DNA of 64,000 nt from Siphonodentalium dalli (taxonomy: Eukaryota > Mollusca > Scaphopoda > Gadilida > Siphonodentaliidae). Position numbers and translations under genes: made by a program. The notes beneath the pieces were generated by a model, which saw only the letters and a program-made list of their open reading frames with translations, was not told the origin of the DNA and made no database searches. Below are positions 1-11,240 of this stretch, in pieces. Location of the stretch: NCBI GenBank assembly GCA_032622095.1, contig CP136063.1, forward strand, positions 69,851,980 to 69,915,979, given 5' to 3'. Position 1 is the first letter of the stretch. Every line of letters begins with the position of its first letter.

Positions 1-470
1 GGCTCTATGGCATGGGCCACAGTGAAAACACATATATATAGACCTGCCTGGACCGAGTTGGCCCTGGGACGAGTAGGCCCGGATCCACAGAGAAAACATG
101 AATATTGTATAGAAGGATATAACAGATGAATATAAACTAATATACTATAAGACTGTATCTAGTTAAATCCAGGATGTGCCAGACCCGATGATGGTAGCAA
201 CCTCACTTCAACAGTTTCAATTCCAGCGCCTACATTTGTATCTGGAGTCGGACACATGTTAAATCGCAATGTTTATTCTATTGTAAACTCACTTTATACC
301 AGGATTATTTCCTTTTTCACACTACATGTATATATGACAACTAACTGTTATTCTATTTACTTTTGTAAGTATTCTTATACTCGATTTGTTCATATTTATT
401 TGCATCTTCCTGAATAGTGGTTTTGTTTTATATCACCTAATTTTGCTGGTAAAAAAAGTGGAAGAAAACA
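1..470. other. No gene recognised
   Basis: AT-rich non-coding sequence. I see no convincing reading frame, splice-bounded exon or repeat border before the satellite-bearing element that starts near 471. Confidence 0.5.
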
Positions 471-1346
471 GGGGTCACTATGAATACCGAACACAACCGA
501 ACATAATCGAACACAACCGAAAACAAGTTAAAATAAGGGTTAAAAGACGGAAATACATATGTATAAGAAATAAATTGTGTATGAGAGTGTGTGTATATGT
601 AAGCTGGTGCTATGTGAAGATTGAAGCAATTTGTTCGATTAAAAGTTACGTTAAAGATAGTTTTATGTAAATTTACGCCGTCGGCGCATAAGCCAGAGTT
701 CGGCGAGATGGCGGCTAACAACATGTATATGAATACCAAACACAAGTCCAAATAAGGCATATATAAGGGAAATATGTAAAATAAAGTTTATAATGATGTG
801 TATGTATATGTAAGTTAGTGATATGTGAAGTTTGATGCAATTTGGGCGATTACAAGTTTCGTTATTGGTAGGTTTATGTACAATATTAGCTGTCGGCACG
901 TAAACCAGAGTTCGGCGAGATGGCGGCTAACTATATGAATACCGAACACAAGTCCAAATAAGGCGTATATAAGGGAAATATATAAAATAAAGACTTTTGT
1001 GATGTGCATGTTAATGCATTTTAGTGATATGTGAAGATTGATGCAATTTGGGCGATTAAAAGTTACGTTAGTGGTGGTGTTATGTACAATATTACGCTGT
1101 CGGCGTAAACCAGAGTTCGGCGAGATGGCGGCTAACAATATGAATACAGAACACAAGTCCAAATAAGGCGTATACAGGAAAATATATTAAATAAAAGTTT
1201 ATTGTGATATGTATATATATGTTACTTATAGTGATATGTGAAGGAAGTTTGATGCAATTTGGGCGTTTAAAAATTGTGTTATTCAACTTATTGGTAGTTT
1301 TTATAATAATTTTACGCCGTGCACTCTTGTGTTGGCATACATTCAC
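471..1346 (+). repeat. ~205-bp tandem repeat, about four diverged units
   Basis: The phrase GTTCGGCGAGATGGCGGCTA recurs at about 698, 909 and 1114, giving a period of 205-211 bp. A fourth, more diverged unit runs to about 1330. Each unit also contains GAATACCGAACACAAG, a block like GATGCAATTTGGGCGATTA, and a CGCCGTCGGCG box. The reverse complement of the same sequence occurs at 6250-6316 and 10056-10345, so this is part of a dispersed element with internal tandem units. That design is known from Helentron-type and 'pearl' elements of bivalves, but I cannot assign a family. The short ORFs here are products of the repeat. Confidence 0.8.
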
Positions 1347-1433
1347 CGTTAAGTAATTAACTTACAGGTATTCAGTTGGCTGGCTGGCTGGTTTAAAATT
1401 GTACTTTTGACACATTATTTTTTTTTTTTTTTT

Positions 1434-1625
1434 TTATAGTGCAGCGTTGACACTTTTTTGTGGGTTTATAGTGCTGCACCTTTTTTATGCTTATTTGGCA
1501 CTCGAGCCGAATCCCTGACTCTGCACAATTACCCACATTTAAGGGGAGTGTGTGTCTTTGCGCTGAAGCGACTTTTTTTTTATAGTACTACACCTTTTTT
1601 ATGATTATTTGGCACTCGAGCCAGA
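1434..1625 (+). repeat. Diverged direct duplication (~130 bp apart)
   Basis: The block TATAGTGCTGCACCTTTTTT followed by TTATTTGGCACTCGAGCC at 1468-1507 recurs at 1580-1622 as a one- or two-base variant. This is probably part of the same dispersed element that runs to about 2085. No coding potential is seen. Confidence 0.5.
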
Positions 1626-1791
1626 TCACGGCTTGATCTGCCAAGGTTTTTTACCATGTTTAATGCCGTCGTCAATGAGAGCCTGCTGTTTTAATGAGAG
1701 ACGTTGATATGGCGCTGATGTCATTTTGGTGTTACCGTGTGCATTGCCTTCAGTTGGATAAAGAGACATCAAACTTTCATGTGTGTTTAAC

Positions 1792-1955
1792 AATAATCCA
1801 TTGAATCCAATGATAATCATATACAACATGGATTATTACTTTCAAAACACACATGAACCCAAAGTATTTAAATCATAATCCATTGAAACCAATGATAATC
1901 CATACATCGTGGATTATTACTATCAAAACACACAGAGCCCAAAGTAAGCCTCAAT
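1792..1955 (+). repeat. Two copies of an 82-bp repeat
   Basis: AATCCATTGAATCCAATGAT and AATCCATTGAAACCAATGAT start 82 bp apart. Both are followed by GGATTATTACT and CAAAACACACA. The unit is non-coding. Confidence 0.65.
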
Positions 1956-2089
1956 GGTATCGCCGAGTAGTGTCAGATCGTTACACCGAACACAGCTAAT
2001 TAATTAACGGCGTCTAATGGCGGATAGGAGTCGGTTATCTTCCGAACAGAGGGCGCTACACGCAAAGTCGGTCCTGCAGTCAGTGCAGT

Positions 2090-2939
2090 GTAAACAATTA
2101 ATTACACCACTCTATAGAATCAGCGTGGAATGATTGGAATCGGACGTTCTTCTGCATCGTCTTTCTCTCAAATTCATTTTTAAAATGCCTTCTACCTGTT
2201 GTTTATTTGATATGTTGTAAGTTATTACAGTATATTAAGCCGTTGGAATACATTGTAGGTAGTAGAAAGTAACTAGAAACAAACATCAGTTCAATGTTGG
2301 GTTAAATTAGTTTGTCGAGTGAAATGACTTTGCCATGCGCATGTTGTGGGTGTGTTGTTTTGAGAAATCATATATCGTGAGGATATATACAAAACATCGT
2401 CCGATTGTTATGACATAAACTGTATCATGTTACAGTAATACATGCATGCTGCTATCTCTTAAGTCTCCAAAAATAAATAGAGGCTGCACGAGGGTGCAAT
2501 CAAATTATGCAATGACACAGACCGGGTACAGATGTGATTCCTGTCAATTCTCGAGTTATAAATAAATAAATGTGGTGGTGAGACAGAATGCCTCTTTTTT
2601 ACCATTCACATGTCAGCTGTCCTGCGAGTATTTTATACAAAATATCATTGTCATCATGAATTATAAACTGAGTTAAGTTATCTACCCGGTATAGTTTCTG
2701 TGAGGTGTTTTATTTTTTTATTAACGTCTTTGAAATACGTTGTGTAAAAATCCGATAGAGAGGACACCATCCTCGAGATGAACTCGTCATCACACTCGAT
2801 AACCATCCATTTACAGTCAACTTGTGTGAAAACAACAAAAACACAACTTTGTTTTTGTGTGCAAAACAACTCTCCTTGTATTTGATAATACTAGTCATGT
2901 TTCTTGTCCAAAGCTAGTGTACCCATTATCATTTTTTCT
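2090..2939. other. No gene recognised
   Basis: AT-rich sequence between two repeat blocks. The block ending near 2085 (CGCAAAGTCGGTCCTGCAG) has its reverse complement at 6155-6240, which marks the inner edge of the large inverted repeat. I see nothing else I can support. Confidence 0.4.
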
Positions 2940-3510
2940 TTACAGGCACGGGCGGTGTTCGTTCCAGAAATATTCATATTTGTTCAAATCGCCATCAACA
3001 GAACTTTACAGAAGGAATATTAAAATATATATAGGCCCTAGTGTTGTTCATATGCCAAACATAATCAGCGTGTAAATAGTATAATATTGTCATCAAGACG
3101 TAGGCTGCGATGATGCATGTAAACAAGAGCCTGATCGTGTTACAGAAGTTTTGCTTCTGTTTACATAACATAATATAACGCAATTCTATTGGTTAATCGC
3201 ACACAAATGATATAAACGCTCTTTATTATTTCCATATCAGGAAACAGTAACAAATAACGCTCTTTATGTTTACCATATCCGGATCTAAACAAACGCCAGG
3301 TTCTGCATCGTTGTTTGCTTTTGTTCACATAACAAAGGAAAAACGTTTGACAATAACATACTGTTTATGCCATTATTATATTATTGGTATAAGAACTAAG
3401 TCCGTCTATATTTTACTATTATTTCTGTTTATGGCGGTTTTTGACGGAGGTGGATATTTTAACAGCATACCCACCGTCAATGTACGCCACCCGTATCTTT
3501 AAATACTGTA
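2940..3510 (+). repeat. Dispersed repeat, copy 1 (second copy at 56372-56880)
   Basis: The two copies share AGGCACG at the left edge, TATTCATATTTGTTC, the repeated phrase CGCTCTTTATGTTTACCAT, CATACTGTTTATGC and GGCGGTTTTTGACGG, in the same order over about 510-570 bp. The short ORF at 3266-3502 lies inside and is not supported as a gene. Confidence 0.7.
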
Positions 3511-4667
3511 CATTTTCTGAAGAAATTGTGTGGTCTCGCGTTGTGTATGTAAGTAGGGCACTTTACTTCAACTATTCTATCTAGTAGTAGGCCTAAGCTA
3601 GCTAGGAAAGGTTTTTCGGTTGAAATGAAGATCCCACAGCTTGTGACATGTAATTTCGTTTCATCCATATAGTTTTTAATCGCCAAACTTTCAAACCATC
3701 GGCAACTTATCGTCTGGAAGTTCCATAAGATAGGCCTACTCGGGTTCCAGATTTTCTTCGTTACCAAGCTATTTGCTGTTTTTGTAAAATTCCAATCTGG
3801 AATACGAAATTAGTTTGTTTCAAAATGTTAATTTGACCCCAATTAATGCTATTTGTCATCAATATATTTAAACCGCCAATGACCAGCGTCGTTGTGAACA
3901 AGCGACATGTGGGGATTTATTACTTGAGCATTCCCTTTGGGTGTTATGTAAACAAAGTATACAGATGCGTGTGTCATTCTCAATGTAGGAAGACCTGTTG
4001 ACAGTTAATCTAATTACAAATCACACTGTCGGTGGTCATAAGCAAGGTGACAATGCTACATTTTACCAAGAATCCTAAATACCCTATAAAATAACGTCAT
4101 CACACTATCATGCGCTCGGCTAGCACGTGCCACCCACACGTATTCATATATTGTTGTATATCTATATACAGTTTGCCGTTGTGCATACATCTTATGGGAA
4201 TCTTTAATGTAAAAATTATCAATTTATCTGATGTGTTATAGTTTGTTCTGTTTGGGTGTAAATAAATGTAATAAACCACGATATATGCCTATGACTTTGC
4301 GTGCTATTATATATAAGCCGTGGAATCAAGAATTTGTTTCTCAACAGGATAGTCAGTGTCAACACTATTTTATTATGGGTATTTCCTCTGATGTAAAAAT
4401 AATATAAGAATAAAATGGCACAAAAATACAACGAGCAGCAATTATGAGAGGCGATATCGGTGAGAGATGCTTGTTTATTATTCGATAATATTTGAAACAT
4501 ACCTCAGTTTTAATTCATGTTTTCGGCACGACAATTTATCGCCATGCTTTCTCAATTCATCTTTCAGTTGTGCCAAGTTCATTTCATCACATTTACGATC
4601 CATAAGTTAACTACGATACATATATGTAAGAACATATGACCTCTCTAAATTCTGACCGAGAATATAC
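3511..4667. other. No gene recognised
   Basis: Non-coding AT-rich sequence. The small ORFs here lack codon structure, splice context or recognisable motifs. Confidence 0.4.
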
Positions 4668-4674
4668 TGTTATT

Positions 4675-6094
4675 CAGGGTTTCCGCCAGGTGGAAATTAA
4701 TGAGTCCGTATTGGGGAAACACATAACGCGAAGGGACAACCATGGTTCGTCCTGTCGGGTGAAAATTTAGTTATTTGACACTGAAAAGTAGCCATTTTCT
4801 TGCACCTGAGTTTCCCACAACAATCCAAAGCTACGTATATTATGCAAGTCGATCATTTCCGTTGGTGCATTAATTCTGTTGATGGTATCCAAATAATTAG
4901 TCATGTAATTACGTACGTAAGACTGCCATCTGATAAATGAACGAGCTACGAGTTACAGTGTTTACAAATTTATAACTTACAATAAGATTCCAAACAGGTA
5001 TAATGAATCTAAACACTAAAAAGCATCTACGCATTGACCAATAATACCTAGCAAGGAGAATTGAATAAAGTATTTCTTAGAATTTCAAGTAGCGTCAGCG
5101 AAAATGAAACTGACAGGATTATATATTCTGTCAATCGTAAAACTATTTGTGCCCTGTGACGTCATACTGCAGGGTTTGTCTGCAGGAGATATTTATAGCG
5201 GCGAAATACGAATGGTAGCGAAATCTTTCATTCGGAACGCGTAGCTTGTTCAATAGTCTGTATTAGTTCAACAACAGTTGACGACCGCAGCTATAGAACA
5301 GAGTTTTAGCCAACGTGTTATAAAATATAATTGAGTTTTTGTGGGAAATGTGAACATGTGCGTCGTTGATTGTGCTTGAGGACCCAGGCGGGACAATGAA
5401 ACTATTATTGACCGTACTTTGACTTTATCTCCATATTGGGGGGGGTATGTGTTCGTGTTTATCCTCCATGCATGTAATACGGCTCAAATGAATGGTGTTG
5501 TCACTATGAATTCCCGCTATAAAGACTGATTTGGGACAGGTTCCGTATTATTGTGAAATAAATCACTTTGGGATTTTGTTGAGTATGCATGGCATTATAC
5601 GCATAATAATCAACACACGTAGAGAATCACATGTATTTTTCAGGAACTTCACTTACATCGAACTCAAAACAAATGATAATACAGCAATAAGATAAATGAT
5701 CAACATTGAGTAGTTTCATCCACGAAAATCACATGCATAAAAATGTCCCGACTCAGCAATTGGGTGTACTTTGATCCAATTATGAAATCGTACGATAGCA
5801 CGGGGTCTTCGAGTCTGAGTAGTTTCATCCATGGAATCCCGTGCACAAAAATATCCGCACTCAACAGTCCGGCATTCTTTGAAGTTACCGCGACATGTAT
5901 TACGCTGTAACTAATGTCGCTATTTGACCCGCTTTTTCACTAGTATTCTGTTTAACCCCCGAACTCCCGTTGCAGCCGGATTTTTATTACGACATATTGC
6001 TACTGACTGTTGGTACATGTATGAATCAAACAGATCGTCTGCGAGGGGAATGGGTCCGTGGGACCTACCCGCAGCCGGCCTGGCGGAAACCCTG
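4675..6094 (+). mobile_element. hAT-like non-autonomous DNA transposon, copy A
   Basis: The ends are CAGGGTTTCCGCCAGG and CCTGGCGGAAACCCTG, an inverted pair. They are flanked by TGTTATT at 4668-4674 and again at 6095-6101, a 7-bp target duplication. A second copy lies in opposite orientation at 6317-10048 with its own duplication. CAGGG termini with a 7-8 bp duplication fit the hAT superfamily; P-type is an alternative. No transposase frame is present in the 1.42 kb, so the element depends on another source of transposase. Confidence 0.8.
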
Positions 6095-6142
6095 TGTTAT
6101 TCGTTAATTATACCACTGCTGTTCTTATAGCCACTTATCGCT

Positions 6143-6316
6143 TGGAGTTAGTCAGTTATCGCTTGGACCGACTTTGCGTATAACGCCGCCAAGCGGAGAC
6201 AGCTGCAGATAACCAACTCCTATCTCTCATTGCAGGCCGAATACAAGAGTGCATAGATACTGCATTGCCAACTCAAATTGCACCAAACTTCACAAATCAC
6301 CAACATACATCTACCT
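6143..6316 (-). repeat. Inverted copy of the satellite-bearing element, part 1
   Basis: On the minus strand this matches the right end of the first block: CGACTTTGCGTATAACGCC and AACCAACTCCTATCTCTCATT correspond to 2020-2075. It then enters the ~205-bp unit (CAAATTGCACCAAACTTCAC). The unit is broken at 6316 by element B and resumes at 10056. Confidence 0.65.
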
Positions 6317-7293
6317 CAGGGTTTCTGCCAGGCCGGCTGTGGGTCTGTCCCACGGACCCATTCCCCCCGTCGGTCGTTGCATGACATCCCGCTCATACAC
6401 AAATAAATGACGTTATTGAATACTTTCAGTCTTGTCTGTGTCAACAGGCTATACATGTATATCTACACTTATTTTCATTAATATTGACAAAATGAAATCG
6501 ACACAGTCCATCTCCCGAAAAAAAACAATAAGAAAGAGCGTGTCAAATAGCGACATTAGATATATACAGCGTATTTACATGTCGCGGTAACATCAAAGAA
6601 TGCCGGACTGTTGAGTGCGGATATTCTTGTGCACGGGATTACATGGATGAAACTATTCACGCGCGAAGACCCCGTTCTATCGTACGATTACATAATTGGA
6701 TCAAAGAACACCCAATTGCTGAGTCGGGGATATTTTTATGCATGGAATTTTCGTAGATGAAACTACTCAATGTTGATCATTTATCTTACTGCTGTATTAT
6801 CATTTGTTTTGAGTTTGATGTAGGCCTACCGGGAAGTCTTTATAGCGGGAATTCATAGTGAGAACACCATTCATTTGAGTCATATTACATGCATGGAGGA
6901 TAAACACGAACACACCCCCCCCCCCCAAATATGGAGATAAAGTCAAAGTACGGTCAATAAGTTTCGTTGTCCCGCCTGGGTCACCATGCACAATAATCAA
7001 CGACGCACATGTTCACATTTCCCGCCAAAAACTCAATTATATTTTATAACATGTTGGCTAAAACTCTGTTCTATAGCTGCGGTAATCAGTTGTTGGACTA
7101 ATACAGACTATTGAACAAGCTACGCGTTCCGGGTGAAAGATTTTGCTACCATTCGTATTTCGCCGCGCTAAATATTTCCTGCAGACAAACCCTGCAGTAT
7201 GACGTCACCGTGCACAAATAGTTTTACGATTGACAGAATATTATATATAATCCTGTCAGATTCATTTTCACTGACGCTTCTTGAAATTCTAAG

Positions 7294-8211
7294 TAGAGCT
7301 GGGACGGTTATGCGGTTAACCACCAACTATGGCCGTGACCGGTCACGGATTTGCCGTGGTCGGTTAACCGTAACATAACTATTATAGTGTATGATCACTG
7401 TGATGGTCAGCTATGACTGGCTATAAGAGGGTTAATCTGTCTCCGTCAATTAAAATGAATCCGAGATTGACGGAACAACATCAAACGCGGTGTGTCGGCT
7501 CTTTGAAGGCTACATTTAACAGCCTGCCGACGTCAAAACGAAACATCAAAGGGTCAGCACACGTGTGATCTTACAACATTGTCACATCGCATGACTTGTA
7601 TTCAGTGCCACGCCGGCATCGATGGCATGTCGTTTTCACTTTGATATGAAGCCGACGGAGTTGTCTGCTTGGGTCAATCGGGTGGGCGTTGATAACATGT
7701 CAGTTGTCACTCACGGGAAGGGTGCTAATTAGCTAATTAAGAATAAATAATAATTGTTCGCCCACCCAGCTACCGGAAATTGCGGAATAATCAATAAAAT
7801 ATTCCGGAATGTATATTAAACCTTTCTAGTCGTCACTTCCGTGTCGGTGTGTTCAGCTTCCCGCCCGATCACATATCCCGATGGCGATGGAGTAATTTTA
7901 CAAGGACAATAAATGAACACAACACAGCCTCACAGGGGAATGACATTGTATATTTATTTTATTCAGTAATAAATTGAAGATGTGTACTTAATTAGATATG
8001 TGATTATGTGTGTCATGGGTGACAACTTCTTTGTATAATGGGCAGGAGCCGTTCTCAAACTTACCATGTCAGTGAGCATCACAATCATCGCCGTTCTGCA
8101 TACTGGGCTTACCCACCCATAATAGTACCTATAATATGTGGTTAACCGGTTAATCGCGTTTTTTTGCCGTTCATAACCGGTCACGAAAAACCCATAACTG
8201 TCCCAGCTCTA
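7294..8211. mobile_element. Nested hAT-like MITE (element C) with perfect 8-bp duplication
   Basis: The termini TAGAGCTGGGACGGTTATG and CATAACTGTCCCAGCTCTA are inverted. The flank ATTCTAAG occurs at 7286-7293 and 8212-8219. The undisrupted site is visible in copy A near 5085 as its reverse complement. Subterminal GTTAACCGG-type motifs are present at both ends. The 918 bp contain no transposase. The 8-bp duplication and GCTGGGAC terminus suit hAT. Confidence 0.85.
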
Positions 8212-8386
8212 ATTCTAAGAAATACTTTATTCAATTCTCCTTGCTAGGTATTATTGGTCAATGCATAGATGCTTTTTAGTGTTTAGATTCATTATACCTG
8301 TTGGAATCTTATTGTAAGTTATAAAAATGTGTAAACACTGTATTAAACTCGTAGCTCGTCTTTCAATCAGACGGCAGTCTTACATA

Positions 8387-9804
8387 CTGTTATGCCCTAA
8401 GTAAATGACCCATTAACTGCAGTTATAATCCGTTTACAACTGCGGTTAAACCGTAACCGCACCGCAGTTATTTTCCGTAACTGCGGTGGCATCGCAGTTA
8501 CATGCGGTTAGGTAACCGCAGTTAATAACCCTTAACTACGGTTACACCGCAAGTAAACGTTAACCTTCCGGTATTTGAATATTTAATGGGAAAGAGAGGG
8601 GTACTACCCATGCATCTACCAGTGTATGTTATCGTTTTGTGTTTTAGCGATCACGGCAAAGTGGTAACTTCATAATCGACCAGGAGTTGATTGTATGTTT
8701 TTGTTATCACCATCGGTACTCAACACGATATATTTTATGTTTTAATCCCGACTTGTTGAAAACTGTATAATTTTGACGTATATGTTCTAGTATACGTCCG
8801 TTGTTCGGCTTGTGAAAAAATACATGCTTATGTTTGAAGCAAAGTAGAGTGCTGAATTTAATACTAGTAATAGTACATACGCAATTCGCGAATCTAGCTG
8901 GTGTGTCATGTATGTAGTTTAAATAATTATGATTATATAGCAACGAATGCAAGATCGGAAAACTTAAATAACGGTTTCCGATATCCGAATAATGCCCGAT
9001 TTTTGAAGAGTGCGGTTGTTCCGTTTGAACGCATTTTGTGACTATGTATTGTTTCTCTCACTTTACATTTATGATGCATGTGTAGGACTCTAACCCACAC
9101 TTTATATAATTATATAATTATCCACTCGAATCCGTTTGAAATTCAGTGGCCATTTGATCCGTTTGAATGCGTTTTTTCCATTTTAAACGCGTTTTCCTTA
9201 CATTGAAAGTGACCGGCACTCGTCAGCTAAATTGTCGAATAATTATATTTATATATAATTATATAAATATTTAATTTATCGATGGTTAAAGTCGAAAATG
9301 GACCGTAAGGATTCCGATTACCAGTCGGGGTTAGCCCAACTGTTATTTTCACCAAAAGGCTACTATAAAGTATACAACATAAAAATAAAAATAAATCCAA
9401 AAATAAATAAAACACACAAAAACACTTTTGTTTTTTCACACCATACATCATAATCTTCCGTTTACCCAAAACATAAAATATTGGTATATGAATGTCTGTT
9501 CTATTTATCCAAAATAAATATAAGATCCACAACAAAAAATTGATATTGAAAAGTACACTGGCATGTTATTTGGGCTAACTTGTCTAACAAGCATGGCAAC
9601 TAAAACATGACACGCCATATGGCATCTGTTCCATTAAGAGCGACATATACCGGTTTAACCGCGACGTATCCGTTTTAACCGCACAATTTATTCGGTTCTC
9701 TTGCGTTTTAAACGCATCTTATAACCGCAGTTAGGTTAAAACAGAACGCATTTAAACTGGGGTGCCACTTCAGTTAGATGGGCCATTTACTTTGGGCATA
9801 ACAG
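8387..9804. mobile_element. Nested element D, TA target duplication likely
   Basis: The termini CTGTTATGCCCTAAGTAAATG (first 20 bases considered) and CATTTACTTTGGGCATAACAG are inverted. The empty site is readable in copy A near 4905 as the reverse complement TTACGTACGTAAT. Comparing the two implies a TA duplication (GTAC is an alternative), compatible with Tc1/mariner-type insertion. Subterminal DNA is crowded with AACTGCGGTTA and its complement (about 8413-8560 and 9640-9770). No transposase frame is recognised in 1.42 kb. Confidence 0.75.
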
Positions 9805-10055
9805 TACGTAATTAAATGACTAACTATTTGGATACCATCAACAGAATTAATGCACCAACGGAAATGATCGACTTGCATAATATACGTAGCTTTGGATTGC
9901 TTTGTGGGACACTCAGGTGCAAGGAAATGGCTTTTTTTTCAGTGTAAAATAAAAAAAATTTCACCTGACGGGACAAACCATGGTCGCCCCGTCGCGTTAT
10001 GTGTTTCCCCAATACAGACTCATTAATTCCCCCCTGGTGGAAACCCTGTCTACCT

Positions 10056-10345
10056 ACATATCCCTATATACTTTTTTTCTTATATTTGTTTTAATCATCC
10101 CTTATTTCGACTTGTGTTCGGTATTCATAGAAATCCTCGCCGAACTCTAGCTTGCGTGCCGACGGCGTAACAGTATAAAACTGCCAATAATATAACTTTT
10201 AATCGCCCACATTGTATCAAACTGCACATATCGCTACCTTACATCCACCTACACACCCCTATCCACTTTATTTGTTAAATTTCCCTTATATATTCCTTAT
10301 TTTCGGTTGTGTTCGGTTATGTTCGGTATTCATAGTGACCGGAAA
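10056..10345 (-). repeat. Inverted copy of the satellite-bearing element, part 2
   Basis: This continues the ~205-bp unit after element B. TGTGTTCGGTATTCATAG, GCCGACGGCG, TTTTAATCGCCCA and a final GTTCGGTATTCATAGTGACC are the reverse complement of 471-900. The outer end matches the start of the first copy (GGTCACTATGAATACCGAAC), so the two blocks share a terminus. Confidence 0.75.
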
Positions 10346-10570
10346 ACAGAGGAGATAAACTGCTTACTTTTTTTTAGATTGTATGGGCACTGATTTAAGT
10401 AATGGCCAAGAAATTTGGGCTCTTCTTGCTCCCCCAACGAATCCCAAACCTTACTGACATTTTATTTCAAAGCCCGAACTTTAAACATTTGCCCAAAAAA
10501 ATAATATGGATTTTTTTTTTTTTTGCTTTCACATATGCTTGTAGTATCTCCCCCTCTAAAACATAAATAT

Positions 10571-10786
10571 CTAAACAATCACATGTAGCCAACTTTTCCA
10601 AAAACCTTTGAGGTTGCTAGTGACGGTACATGTACCGTCGCAATTGCTCTGTTGAGGCTGCTGCAACTTGCAGTCGCGCTCTCCGTTATTAATATTACCT
10701 TCATCGATTTTATGGAGTGAAAAATTAACTGTCGACGCCAGTAAAGCCACAACTAGCCCTAAAACCACAAGTTCTGTCTGCGCCAT
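10571..10786 (-). CDS. Possible first coding exon of a small secreted protein
   Basis: The 71-residue frame starts with ATG in a good context (GAG before, G after). It begins MAQTELVVLGLVVALLAS, a short polar start followed by about 15 hydrophobic residues, which reads as a signal peptide. A polar Cys-containing stretch follows (residues about 25-60, cysteines at about 39, 49 and 53). I recognise no family. About 310-450 bp upstream on this strand lies a cluster of YY1-like motifs that could belong to a TATA-less promoter. The frame is short and no clear splice donor is visible, so it may be an exon fragment or chance. The role is unknown. Confidence 0.3.
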   Translation of the reverse strand: MAQTELVVLGLVVALLASTVNFSLHKIDEGNINNGERDCKLQQPQQSNCDGTCTVTSNLKGFWKSWLHVIV

Positions 10787-11099
10787 CTCGTGTCTAGTAG
10801 GTAAATACTCAAGTATTTGAGGGTAATATTATCAAAAATGAAAATTTGTCACATGCACGAACACCGGCCAGATGTGAAACCCGGAAGTAGGGCGGGATTT
10901 AGATTCTTCAAAAAACTAACTCGGAAGCGACACGTATATATGCGCGATATTGACGACACGTCGCACAACATATTAATAGACAAGTTACAACTCATCTTAC
11001 GATTGTTAACATTTTTCAATGGGGATCTATATAGCCATATATACTTTGTTCAGATTATAACAATAAATAACTCGGATGTTAAGATTTGCGATAAGATAT

Positions 11100-11240
11100 G
11101 GCGTCCAAGATGGCGGCCGTTTTTTTAAGGACGACCAGCTGGGCGCAGGTCGTCCTTATACTAAGTTCGCTTTCGAACATGGGCGCCGCCATCTTGAGTT
11201 ATGAGCGCCGCCATCTTGGATTTGAGGGGCCGCCATCTTG
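11100..11240. promoter_or_regulatory. Cluster of four YY1-like AAGATGGCGGC motifs
   Basis: One forward motif (CCAAGATGGCGGCC at about 11104) and three reverse motifs (GCCGCCATCTTG near 11185, 11207 and 11229) lie within 140 bp in a locally CG-rich patch. The AANATGGCGGC core is the known binding motif of YY1-type zinc-finger factors. It could be a promoter of the minus-strand ORF below it, or simply part of a repeat, since the same motif recurs in transposon arms at 26.7-27.2 and 31.1-31.6 kb. Confidence 0.4.

Larger units (their letters stand above)
6317..10048 (-). mobile_element. hAT-like non-autonomous DNA transposon, copy B, with two nested insertions
   Basis: The ends CAGGGTTTCTGCCAGG and GGTGGAAACCCTG are flanked by TCTACCT at 6310-6316 and 10049-10055. 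Its sequence is the reverse complement of copy A, interrupted at 7294-8211 and 8387-9804. Without those insertions it is about 1.39 kb, close to copy A. It sits inside a unit of the ~205-bp repeat, which continues on both sides. No transposase is recognised. Confidence 0.8.
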
